Shown here in pieces: positions 1 through 6,773 of a stretch of 12,730 nucleotides of DNA (positions within the stretch are counted from its first letter, which is position 1; every line of letters begins with the position of its first letter). The translations under genes and the position numbers were made by a program. This DNA comes from Collinsella aerofaciens (lineage in GTDB: Bacteria; Actinomycetota; Coriobacteriia; Coriobacteriales; Coriobacteriaceae), in contig CAJMJM010000049.1 in the NCBI GenBank assembly GCA_905213725.1, forward strand, positions 1-12,730. Direction: 5' to 3'. Under the pieces are notes generated by a model, which was not told where the DNA came from, did no database searches, and saw only the letters and a list, made by a program, of their open reading frames with translations.

Positions 1-635
1 GCCAACGCCGTGGGCTGCGCAACGAGATTATCGCGGTCGGCGCCGTCAAGCTCGATTACCACGGCAACGTTATGGGCGAGTTCTCGCAGTTTGTGCAGAC
101 GGAATTTACCGAAGGCGTTGCGTATCCCGCCCGCGAGCTCACAGGGATATCGGCCGTGGATACCGCGATAGCCGATCCGCTCTATGTGGTGATCAAAAGG
201 CTCAGCGATTGGATCGGTCGCTACTCCGCCCAGGTGGTTTGCTGGAGTGGGGCGGACCGGCGACAGCTTTTGACCGAGTGCCAGGCAAAGCACATCGACC
301 TTGCCGCATTTCCTACGGACTGGGCCGACCTGCAGGCGTTTTACACCTCGATCATGGACGTGGGCAGCCATGGGCGCGTCTCTTTGAGTGACGCGGCGAC
401 GTGGTTTGGCATCGAGTTCGACGAGTCGACGGGCCACGCCCACAGCGCCCTAGCCGATGCGCGCGTGACCGCCAAGTTGCTCAAGCAGGTGATGGACGGG
501 GACTATCGCGTGAGTCCGCGCGCCCAGGAGATCCGCCAGCGGTGGGGGATGGGCGAGCGAGCTCAGATGCGCCTTTCCAAGAAGTGCCCCGAGCTGGGCG
601 ACCTGCTGCTGAAGCTGAAGGCGGAGGGGAGGTAG
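1..635 (+). CDS. DEDDh 3'-5' exonuclease (RNase T / DNA polymerase III epsilon-like), 5' end outside the window
   Basis: The frame is open from base 3 and stops with TAG at 633-635, giving 210 visible residues. The true start and the first catalytic D-x-E motif lie upstream of the window. The visible text begins just after where that motif would be, with NEIIAVGAVKLD, typical of the second beta strand of DEDDh exonucleases. Further on, VVCWSGADRRQL fits the Exo II region and HSALADARVTAKLL fits Exo III (H-x4-D-A). The family removes nucleotides from 3' ends of DNA or RNA with two metal ions. About 55 residues follow the Exo III motif and are charged, with no further domain that I recognise. 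The next gene starts four bases after the stop behind its own strong ribosome binding site, so the two are probably co-transcribed. Whether it acts in defence, repair or RNA processing cannot be told from this fragment. Confidence 0.85.
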   Translation, partial: QRRGLRNEIIAVGAVKLDYHGNVMGEFSQFVQTEFTEGVAYPARELTGISAVDTAIADPLYVVIKRLSDWIGRYSAQVVCWSGADRRQLLTECQAKHIDLAAFPTDWADLQAFYTSIMDVGSHGRVSLSDAATWFGIEFDESTGHAHSALADARVTAKLLKQVMDGDYRVSPRAQEIRQRWGMGERAQMRLSKKCPELGDLLLKLKAEGR

Positions 636-639
636 GCGG

Positions 640-944
640 GTGCCCATTGGGCGCAAGCAGAAGGAATGGTTGCGGGAAGGATTCCAGAATCAGCATCAGA
701 GGGCTGTGCTTGAGATGCTATTCAAGGACACGCTGACGCCCGCCGAGACCAGGCAGGTCAAGAGTATGGACACCGAGATGGCATCCATTGTCGAAGAACG
801 GCTTGCTAACATGATTCGCTGGATGGGCAGGCATAGACCCGTGACGCTGTGCGCGTTATTGTTCACAATGAGGCGTACAGGCTGCCAGAGGCGAACAGTT
901 CCGACGAGGTTCTGAGCAACTGCATCATCGAGATTATCGAGTAG
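640..944 (+). pseudogene. Small unrecognised gene with a frameshift near 841
   Basis: A GTG start at 640 has an excellent ribosome binding site (AGGGGAGG, 625-632, 7 nt spacing). Read without correction the frame gives 91 residues ending at 915, but the last 25 or so are rich in Arg, Thr and Cys and look like out-of-frame text. From 843 the third forward frame reads protein-like sequence (DAVRVIVHNEAYRL, then SNCIIEIIE) to TAG at 942-944. Restoring one C in the CCC run at 838-840 joins the halves into about 101 residues through RHRPRDAVRV. The 5' half is helical and charged (RKQKEWLREGF, TPAETRQVKSM). I recognise no family. Codons after the TAG (FYERDLAAW) also look protein-like, so the gene may once have been longer. 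A sequencing error in the short C run is possible. It sits between an exonuclease and a large unknown protein, all on one strand. Confidence 0.55.
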
Positions 945-995
945 TTCTACGAGAGGGATTTGGCGGCGTGGAGCAATCTAGTTTTACGCGTTTGC

Positions 996-1001
996 AGGAG
1001 G
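996..1001 (+). promoter_or_regulatory. Ribosome binding site that sets the start of the 787-residue protein
   Basis: AGGAGG at 996-1001 lies 8 nt before ATG 1010. An in-frame GTG at 968 would add 14 residues but has no comparable site in front of it, so the ATG is preferred. Confidence 0.8.
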
Positions 1002-1009
1002 AAGCCGGT

Positions 1010-3373
1010 ATGGCAGACGAACTTGTTTTTAGTGGCGGCGAGATAGTTTACGCCATGCCTCAACTGCCCAAAGTTGCATCTGTGCCGCTGAACGGTAGCG
1101 CCGTGCTGGTTGGTTTTAAGGACGCTCCCGATGGGGAGGAGGTCCTCTTTGATTTTGACCCTCGGGCTGAAAAGGCTACGAAGCTCGACTATGAACTTGC
1201 AGCCGTTAGCGGGCTCCTCACGGGCGCGTTGAATATCCTGTGGCAGAAAGACTTCAACCTAGAGGGTGCCAAAGAGTGGGGCGACGAGAAGGTTGGCAAA
1301 TTCGTTCTTACGATTGCCAAGTCTGCGGGTATGACAAAGGCGGATGCAACTCTAGAAGACGCTATTCGCTTTCTAGAGAAAGGGTTTCCTCTTGCCGCGG
1401 ACAAGCTGACTGCCGAGTTTGGCGGCGGGCTCCAACATCATCTGCGGGACTTCTCGCACCACCCGAGCTTGGTTGGCCTTGCGTGTTCGATCCTCTCGCA
1501 ATTCACGTGCAAAGGCTATGGTACCGATACTGCCGGCCGGTTTGTTGCCTTTGACCTGCCTGCCGCCGCCTTCGATCCCGACTGCCCTCTTATAGGCAGG
1601 AACGTTCCAGAGAAGATCGCGTTCGGCACTCTGTTCTGGGCGATGCATCTCATGAGCGACATGGCGGGGTCTAGTTCAAACCCCGGTAAGGGGACGGGTA
1701 TTCCCGGCGTCGTGTTATCCCTGCTAAAGGAGCTCTCCTCCCTGCCAGTTTTTCAAGACGTGCAGATTGCCTATAAGGGCGAGGATATTCGCATTCAGCA
1801 ATGGATCTCAAAGCTGTTTAACGGAACGGCGTTCAAAACCGAGGACGGTAAGCCCATTCGCTTCGACCTTCGGACGGAAGTCGGTCTTCTCGATCAGGCT
1901 TTAAGCCAGGTGCCAGCAGTCGTGGCCAACGAGGTTATCGTTCGTTGTCTCTACATGCTTTCAAGGCTCAAGGCCGAGCTAGAACGTTGCGAAGTGAGCA
2001 AGGTTTCCGGCTTGCACAAGCTCAAGGCTTCGCATTTCATGCCCTATAACAGCAGGGTTCTCACTCGCATGGTCACGGTTTCGAGCACTTCGTTCGTTTT
2101 GGCGAATCTAGCGACGGCGGCGGTCAGGGCGGGTATCGAATGCGAGGGGAACAAGGTCGTGTTCGCCCAGAAGCTCTTCTTGCGAATAAACTACGTTGGA
2201 GTTGGACGCCTTGCGTTTGCCCTCCATGCCGACTGGGGCTATATGGCGGAGGAAATGTCCGAGGCTTGGACTGAGCGCGCCAGGCGCCGCCAGGATATCT
2301 TCGATGGATTTCACTTTTATAGCCTAGATAGAGAAACGACGAGGATTGCCTTCTCGCTGAAGCTTGCCGCCATCAACTACGACTGCGGGAACGAGAAGAA
2401 CGAAGTGCGCAAAGGGCAAAAGAGGAGCTGGGCCCGCGCGTGGCAGGATTCGGTCGCGGATGGCCTAGGCATTGATGCAGACGGCTACTTTTTGAGCGAG
2501 GAAGATGCGTACGGAGCCCTTGAGGCAATTTCGCGGCGGCGAGGCGGTAAGGTGCGTGCCTTGCTTGTTGCACAGGAGTTGGTTGAGTTTCGCCCCTATT
2601 CCCAGATGGGAGATGAAGAGAAGAAGGAATACAAAGGTTTGAAGGAGGGTGGATCTTGGGTTAAACACGAATTTCCCAGGAGACAAGACGCGGTTGATTT
2701 GGACGCCATACGTTCTCTCGAGAAACGTTGCGGGACACGCTTCCGCGAGCTTTCAGGTACATTGCCAAAGTTCTTGGTGGGCGGCGTCATTGTCGTGGCG
2801 GCGGCCGTAGGCGCAGGAGGGGCGGCCGCGGTACTCGCTCCGGATATTGCTGTTGGTATCTTCGGAGGCTCATTTGCCGGCCTTCACGGGGCTGCGCTTG
2901 TCAATGCGAGCCTTGCTGCAGCTGGCGGTGGGGCCTTGGCCGCCGGCGGCATGGGCATGGCCGGTGGCACTGCTTTGATTACGGGCGGCGGCGCCGCGCT
3001 TGGTCTATTGGGTTCTGGCGGCGTTGCCTTGGCGGCATCGATGGGGGAGAACTACGCGCAATTCGTGCTAGTCGAATGTTCGAGGCTCCTTGCTTTTCTT
3101 GATGTGGCAACTGACCGCTGTCCGCATGAAGGGGCCATTTTGGTGCGGAAGGCGGCCGAGGCCGTGCAGCGTAGCATCGCTGGTGTTGAAGAGGATGTCG
3201 AGAAGGAGAACGGAAAGGGGGACCGCAGGGATAGCAGGTTGCTTAAGCAGTTGAAGAAGGGTCTTGGGTATCTGACTTCAACCCTTAAGCGGATCGAGAA
3301 GATACAGAAGCACCTTGGTGCCGCCGGCGAGAGCGAGCCGCTCAACAGCTTGCCGGCAACAAGTGATGAATAA
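1010..3373 (+). CDS. Large protein of unknown function with a glycine/alanine-rich zipper-like hydrophobic segment
   Basis: The 787-residue reading frame starts at ATG 1010. I cannot assign a function. Residues 1-580 look globular and soluble. A distinctive patch at about 212-233 reads MHLMSDMAGSSS followed by GKGTGIPG. Residues about 588-679 form a long run of Gly, Ala and Val with repeated GGG, GxxxG and AAGG patterns (GGGALAAGGMGMAGG), resembling glycine-zipper segments that pack helices in membranes. No cleavable signal peptide is seen at the N terminus, so any membrane insertion would be through this late segment. The C terminus (about 710-770) is highly charged and probably helical or coiled-coil (EEDVEKENGKGDRRDSR, LKRIEKIQKH). 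A hairpin follows the stop at once, so transcription probably ends there. In this context an effector acting at the membrane is conceivable, but that is inference only; a structural or phage-related protein is also possible. Confidence 0.85.
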   Translation: MADELVFSGGEIVYAMPQLPKVASVPLNGSAVLVGFKDAPDGEEVLFDFDPRAEKATKLDYELAAVSGLLTGALNILWQKDFNLEGAKEWGDEKVGKFVLTIAKSAGMTKADATLEDAIRFLEKGFPLAADKLTAEFGGGLQHHLRDFSHHPSLVGLACSILSQFTCKGYGTDTAGRFVAFDLPAAAFDPDCPLIGRNVPEKIAFGTLFWAMHLMSDMAGSSSNPGKGTGIPGVVLSLLKELSSLPVFQDVQIAYKGEDIRIQQWISKLFNGTAFKTEDGKPIRFDLRTEVGLLDQALSQVPAVVANEVIVRCLYMLSRLKAELERCEVSKVSGLHKLKASHFMPYNSRVLTRMVTVSSTSFVLANLATAAVRAGIECEGNKVVFAQKLFLRINYVGVGRLAFALHADWGYMAEEMSEAWTERARRRQDIFDGFHFYSLDRETTRIAFSLKLAAINYDCGNEKNEVRKGQKRSWARAWQDSVADGLGIDADGYFLSEEDAYGALEAISRRRGGKVRALLVAQELVEFRPYSQMGDEEKKEYKGLKEGGSWVKHEFPRRQDAVDLDAIRSLEKRCGTRFRELSGTLPKFLVGGVIVVAAAVGAGGAAAVLAPDIAVGIFGGSFAGLHGAALVNASLAAAGGGALAAGGMGMAGGTALITGGGAALGLLGSGGVALAASMGENYAQFVLVECSRLLAFLDVATDRCPHEGAILVRKAAEAVQRSIAGVEEDVEKENGKGDRRDSRLLKQLKKGLGYLTSTLKRIEKIQKHLGAAGESEPLNSLPATSDE

Positions 3374-3388
3374 GTACATTGCATATTG

Positions 3389-3440
3389 ATGACCCTGGAT
3401 GACCGCTGATTCAAGTCACCGGGGCTCATTTTGGTTTTAG
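3389..3440 (+). terminator. Probable intrinsic terminator after the 787-residue gene
   Basis: ATGACCCTGG (3389-3398) pairs with CCGGGGCTCAT (3419-3429), with one bulged C and one G-T pair. An inner TGAC/GTCA stem (3400-3403 with 3415-3418) extends it. The tail is TTTT GG TTTT (3429-3438), starting 15 bases after the stop codon. The bulges make it imperfect but the layout is right. Confidence 0.6.
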
Positions 3441-3516
3441 TGCGGGTGCCCATGCCGGTAAGCCTGCGTTCGATGCCGCTTGTCGAGACCGAATGCAGGG
3501 CGCTTGATATCACACG

Positions 3517-3522
3517 TATAAT
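3517..3522 (+). promoter_or_regulatory. Candidate -10 box (TATAAT) for the HEPN-CBS gene
   Basis: A perfect TATAAT at 3517-3522 lies about 58 bases before ATG 3580. No good -35 box stands 16-18 bases upstream; a TTGATA at 3504-3509 is only 7 bases away, too close to serve. Since the previous unit ends in a hairpin, a promoter is expected in this gap. Confidence 0.4.
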
Positions 3523-3566
3523 TGCGCCTGTTTAGCTGTGCGAATGCGTCCCGAAGCTATTTTTGC

Positions 3567-3572
3567 AGGAGG
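3567..3572 (+). promoter_or_regulatory. Ribosome binding site that sets the start of the HEPN-CBS gene
   Basis: AGGAGG at 3567-3572 is 7 nt before ATG 3580. The in-frame GTG at 3538 lies upstream without such a site and would add 14 unconvincing residues. Confidence 0.8.
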
Positions 3573-3579
3573 TTTCGGT

Positions 3580-4293
3580 ATGGGCAAAAGTGACAATGCG
3601 AGCGAGTTCCTTGATCTCTATAGAAGGCTCGAGGGGTGCATCCGTGAGCATTATGACGTGCCGGAAAAACACGGTCCTGTAGCTTGGCTTGGCAGAAACC
3701 CCGGCAGGGCATTCAAGAATGTTGCCGGGGCTCTCAAATATTGCGCGGAAGTTCGCAACCTGCTCTCGCACCAGGAGAGTGTCGATGGCGATTACGCCGT
3801 CGAGCCGAGCGACTCGATGCTGACGCTCCTGCGCAATACGCTTGCGGCGGTCGAGAATCCTCCCAAGGCAATCGACCACGCCGTGTCCATGCAGAATGTG
3901 TTTTCGGCAACTGCGGAGGACTGCGTGAGACCCGTCCTGCGCGAGATGGCGGAAAAATGCTACACCCACGTACCTATCCTGGAGGATGGCATCGTTCGCG
4001 GTGTGTTCAGCGAGAACACGCTGCTCTCCTACCTATACGGTGAAGAGATTGTCTGCATTGATAGCGAGACGACATTCTCTTCGCTTGCCGAGCTGCTCCC
4101 AGTGGACGCTCATGCCTCTGAATCGTTTAGGTTCGTGCCACGTACGATAACGCTCGCAGAGGTTGCAGAGATGTTCACGGTGGCGATGCGCCGTGCTGAC
4201 CGCATTGGCATGGTGTTTATCGCGCATAGCGGTAAGCCCAGTGAGAAGGTTCTCGGGATTATCACTGCTTGGGATGTTGCGGCCTATCTGTAG
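3580..4293 (+). CDS. HEPN-like region fused to a pair of CBS domains
   Basis: The protein has 237 residues. Residues about 1-90 are helical and contain CAEVRNLLSHQ, in which R59-N60-x3-H64 matches the R-x4-H (RNxxxH) signature of HEPN RNases and related toxin or defence proteins. Residues about 101-153 form a first CBS domain (NVFSATAEDCVRPVL, then THVPILEDGIVRGVFSENTL), and about 181-237 a second (RTITLAEVAEMF, then LGIITAWDVAAYL). Paired CBS domains form a Bateman module that commonly binds adenine nucleotides. The reasonable inference is a cytoplasmic RNase-like or RNA-binding domain controlled by a nucleotide ligand. HEPN domains without nuclease activity also exist, and the motif alone does not prove catalysis. 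The gene is monocistronic by layout, with a hairpin before it and 310 bases after it. The CBS call is firm; the HEPN call rests mainly on one motif and helical context. Confidence 0.85.
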   Translation: MGKSDNASEFLDLYRRLEGCIREHYDVPEKHGPVAWLGRNPGRAFKNVAGALKYCAEVRNLLSHQESVDGDYAVEPSDSMLTLLRNTLAAVENPPKAIDHAVSMQNVFSATAEDCVRPVLREMAEKCYTHVPILEDGIVRGVFSENTLLSYLYGEEIVCIDSETTFSSLAELLPVDAHASESFRFVPRTITLAEVAEMFTVAMRRADRIGMVFIAHSGKPSEKVLGIITAWDVAAYL

Positions 4294-4603
4294 CGGTCGC
4301 AGCATGCCTGGAAGTCCTTGCTGTTGTTGATGGGCTTGTTGGCTGGCAATCCAATTGTCGTCTTGAGAGCGTTGGCGGACGATGAAATCGCGTCGACAGT
4401 TGCGGCGGCAGCGTGCATTAGACGTTGCGCGCGGGCTCAAGCTTTGTGGTGCATGGCATAGGGAACCTATCAGGGTTAGTCTCCACCCAGCTACGCTCGA
4501 AATGGCATCTTTGATAAAATGCATGCAATCTAGATGTTAATCCTCTTTTTATTATGGGGGGTATGCCGGTGAAGGGCCTGCCCAGAAAAGGACGTGTCAC
4601 GAC
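4294..4603. other. 310-base gene-poor stretch upstream of the restriction-modification operon
   Basis: No convincing gene is present. From about 4505 to 4560 the DNA turns AT-rich and should hold the operon promoter: TTGATA at 4511-4516 could be a -35 box with a poor TGTTAA (4535-4540) 18 bases on, and TATTAT at 4550-4555 is a better -10 but lacks a -35 box. Two adjacent palindromes, TGCATGCA (4520-4527) and TCTAGA (4529-4534), fall within this zone and could be an operator. I see no terminator hairpin behind the HEPN-CBS gene. AAAGGA (4587-4592) is a usable ribosome binding site for ATG 4604. Confidence 0.4.
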
Positions 4604-6142
4604 ATGACGGAAGCCGATTCGGAAACCGTAACCGCTGAGGTGTCCACATGCGCCGCGGTCAGTTTCCCGGGCTCGGGTTTCATAGAAGCTTTCGCCCATC
4701 GTTACTCGCTATCTATCCTTGAGACATTGCTATGCGACCGTACGACGGGACGTAATATCATCTGGGCGGATAACGAGTACGAAGCTCTGGGTGACGGCTA
4801 CACGGGCGACGACGAGATAACCGTCGAGAAGATTACGGGACCAAACGTTCATATCATCAAACCTCGCATCGCGAAGGCTGCTGAGCAGCGGTCGCTGCGA
4901 ACCAAAAGTCGCGCTGAGGTTTTCTCGCCGGCATGGTTGTGCAACCAGATGAACAACGATCTGGATGAGGCATGGTTCGGCCGTCGCGATATTTTTAACG
5001 CTGAGATCGTTGCGGACGATGGCGCCAATGCATGGACGACGACTGATGGTCCGATTGAATTTCCAAAATCAAAGGGGCGCGGTTGGCATGCCTATGTGGA
5101 GGCGCCACGGCTCGAGATCACGTGCGGCGAGGCGCCGTTCGTGTGCTCGCGCTACGACGCTGTGACGGGCGACGAGCTGCCCGTAGGTGAGCGTGTAGGC
5201 TTCCTAGACCGGAAGCTTCGCATCGTGACCGAGAAAACCAAGACATGCAAGGAATGGGTACGCCGTGCCCTCGACGCGTTGCGTGCGACGTACGGCTTTG
5301 AGTATCAGGGCGACAACCTTCTCATTGCGCGCGTCAACGTTTTTGAGACGTTTTGCGAACACCATATGAATCGTTGGGGAACGAGCCCCACTGAAGCCGA
5401 AATGGATGAAGCCGCCGAGATTGTTTCTTGGAACTTCTGGCAAATGGATGGTTTTAACGACGCCGTCCCCACTGCAAAGATGGGCATTACTGTTCATTCT
5501 CCTTTGTTTGCACCGGCTGATCCGCAATCCGATATTAGCGAACGGCTAGAAAACGATTTCGTTCAGCCTGCGCTTTTCGATCTTCCTCCGATTGAGGTCG
5601 AAGAGGCTATTGAAAAAGAAGAGCAACAAGAAGAAGAGGAGCTGACTAAGCCAGTCCCTCTATGTGTTCTATACGACTGGATTGGTGACGAACCCTTTGA
5701 GTTCATTGCGTTGAAAGGCAAGGCGTGTCCCATGGAAAAGAAGTTTTATGCCGTGATTGGAAACCCACCCTATCAGGAGCAGGTCCAAGGCGATAACAAA
5801 AACTCAGCGGCTCCAATTTACCCAGCATTCATGGAGGGAGCCTATGATGTTGGCAATATTGTTGAGCTGGTGCATCCCGCACGTTTCCTGTTTAATGCCG
5901 GCGCAACACCCAAGGCATGGAACCGCAAAATGCTCGATGATCCACATTTCAAGGTTCTGGCCTACGAATCAGACAGCTCTAAAATGTTCAGCAACGTGGA
6001 CATTAAAGGTGGTGTAGCCATCACTTTAAGAAACAAAGAACAGAGTTATGGCGCAATTGGTATTTTTACAGCCTATGACGAATTAAATTCAATATTAAAA
6101 AAGTGGTGCATGACGCGCATTTTAGTTCGCTTTCGCAGATAG
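4604..6142 (+). CDS. Eco57I-like N6-adenine DNA methyltransferase, catalytic N-terminal part (frame ends early)
   Basis: The frame gives 512 residues from ATG 4604. Motifs in order: EVFSPAWLCNQM (105-116), the FxP motif X typical of HsdM and Eco57I-type enzymes; LEITCGEAPF (170-179), motif I for S-adenosylmethionine binding; FEYQGDNLLIAR (232-243); a very acidic linker (about 331-346); and VIGNPPYQEQ (384-393), catalytic motif IV for adenine N6. Then come HPARFLF and DIKGGVAITL, as in this methylase family. The text is natural through K500 and then turns to junk (WCMTRILVRFRR, stop 6140-6142). The proper continuation, VVHDAHFSSLSQIVITRT, lies in the frame one base back. The family methylates host DNA to protect it from its partner nuclease. 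Without the target-recognition part, encoded just downstream in another frame, this chain should lack specificity. It is the first gene of the operon. Confidence 0.85.
   Translation: MTEADSETVTAEVSTCAAVSFPGSGFIEAFAHRYSLSILETLLCDRTTGRNIIWADNEYEALGDGYTGDDEITVEKITGPNVHIIKPRIAKAAEQRSLRTKSRAEVFSPAWLCNQMNNDLDEAWFGRRDIFNAEIVADDGANAWTTTDGPIEFPKSKGRGWHAYVEAPRLEITCGEAPFVCSRYDAVTGDELPVGERVGFLDRKLRIVTEKTKTCKEWVRRALDALRATYGFEYQGDNLLIARVNVFETFCEHHMNRWGTSPTEAEMDEAAEIVSWNFWQMDGFNDAVPTAKMGITVHSPLFAPADPQSDISERLENDFVQPALFDLPPIEVEEAIEKEEQQEEEELTKPVPLCVLYDWIGDEPFEFIALKGKACPMEKKFYAVIGNPPYQEQVQGDNKNSAAPIYPAFMEGAYDVGNIVELVHPARFLFNAGATPKAWNRKMLDDPHFKVLAYESDSSKMFSNVDIKGGVAITLRNKEQSYGAIGIFTAYDELNSILKKWCMTRILVRFRR
6097..6103 (+). 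promoter_or_regulatory. A_AAA_AAG slippery heptamer at the frame junction
   Basis: In the frame of the upstream methyltransferase the bases read A AAA AAG (codons 499 and 500 are AAA and AAG). This is the same heptamer used for -1 frameshifting in Escherichia coli dnaX. Slipping back one base gives Lys-Lys followed by GTG GTG (Val-Val), which is exactly the protein-like continuation, and it runs 24 codons to TAA 6175. I have not identified a clear stimulatory hairpin or upstream Shine-Dalgarno-like element. The tract may simply mark a 1-base deletion. Confidence 0.45.
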
Positions 6143-6177
6143 TTATTACGAGGACGGCTTACAGACTTACCGACTAA

Positions 6178-6771
6178 ATGCATGAAGAACATCCTGAAGC
6201 CATCAGCAGATTAAGCCAAGGGCACCCTTACGATATGTCAACGAATATATTCGATAGGCTCCCTGACATATTCTTTGACAAAAGGCCGGATGACGGATTT
6301 GAATATATTCAAATCCTAGGGCGTCAAAGCAATCAACGCATCAGCAAATACATTAGATCAGAATACGTTAATCAGCCTTGCAACTTAAAGAAGTGGAAGG
6401 TTATTGTGCCGGCTGCAAACGGGAGCGGCGCTTTGGGCGAAGCCCTCTCCACTCCCTTAATAGGGCAGCCCTTAATGGGGCATACGGAATCATTTATCAG
6501 TATTGGAAGTTTTGACACAGAGGATGAATCTGAAGCTGCAATCAAGTACGTTAAGACGAAATTTGCTCGCTGCATGCTCGGCGTACTAAAAGCTACGCAA
6601 CATAATCCTCCCGAAAAATGGGCTTACGTCCCACTCCAGGACTTCACCTCTAACTCCGACATTGACTGGTCGCAATCCGTGGCCGACATCGATTGCCAAC
6701 TCTACGCAAAGCACGGCCTCGATGACGAGGAGATTCAGTTCATCGAATCCCATGTGAAGGAGATGGACTAG
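6178..6771 (+). CDS. Target-recognition (C-terminal) part of the Eco57I-like methyltransferase
   Basis: The open frame of 197 residues starts at an ATG directly after an in-frame TAA. It has no proper ribosome binding site; the nearest candidate, CGAGGA at 6149-6154, is 23 bases away. It therefore looks like the end of the preceding gene rather than a gene of its own, although stop-start adjacency could allow re-initiation. The text KWKVIVPAANGSGALGEALS, TESFISIGSFDTEDESEAAI, TKFARCMLGVLKATQHNPP and WAYVPLQDFTSNSDIDWSQS is the conserved target-recognition end of this methylase family. Bases about 6180-6620 are AT-richer than the neighbours (22 of 60 G+C at 6301-6360) and use ATA, AGA and TTA codons that are rare in the operon; the last 50 codons return to the GC-rich style. 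Its stop overlaps the leader of the nuclease-helicase gene, 2 bases before that start. Confidence 0.7.
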   Translation: MHEEHPEAISRLSQGHPYDMSTNIFDRLPDIFFDKRPDDGFEYIQILGRQSNQRISKYIRSEYVNQPCNLKKWKVIVPAANGSGALGEALSTPLIGQPLMGHTESFISIGSFDTEDESEAAIKYVKTKFARCMLGVLKATQHNPPEKWAYVPLQDFTSNSDIDWSQSVADIDCQLYAKHGLDDEEIQFIESHVKEMD

Positions 6772-6773
6772 AC

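Larger units (their letters stand above)
4604..6771 (+). pseudogene. Whole methyltransferase locus, split by a frame change and an in-frame stop
   Basis: Joining the frames gives one continuous protein of about 722 residues, counting the stop position as one residue, which is a reasonable size for Eco57I-like methylases with a C-terminal target-recognition domain. Two separate changes break it. First, the frame must move back one base at the A run 6097-6102; one missing A in an original A7 would do this. Second, TAA at 6175-6177 (one base from AAA, Lys) interrupts RLTD and MHEEHPEA. Two lesions favour a decaying gene, though recoding plus a two-chain enzyme is possible. I cannot tell from sequence whether methylation still occurs. 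Confidence 0.65.

Noticed and set aside
3504..3522. TTGATA and TATAAT as a complete promoter
   Set aside because: The spacing is only 7 bases, far from the usual 16-18. Only the TATAAT is kept as a candidate.
4330..4461. Possible 43-residue open frame (MGLLAGNPIVVLRALADDE...) in the gap before the operon
   Set aside because: No ribosome binding site precedes the ATG, the C-terminal text is Ala/Arg/Cys-rich, and it is too short to judge.
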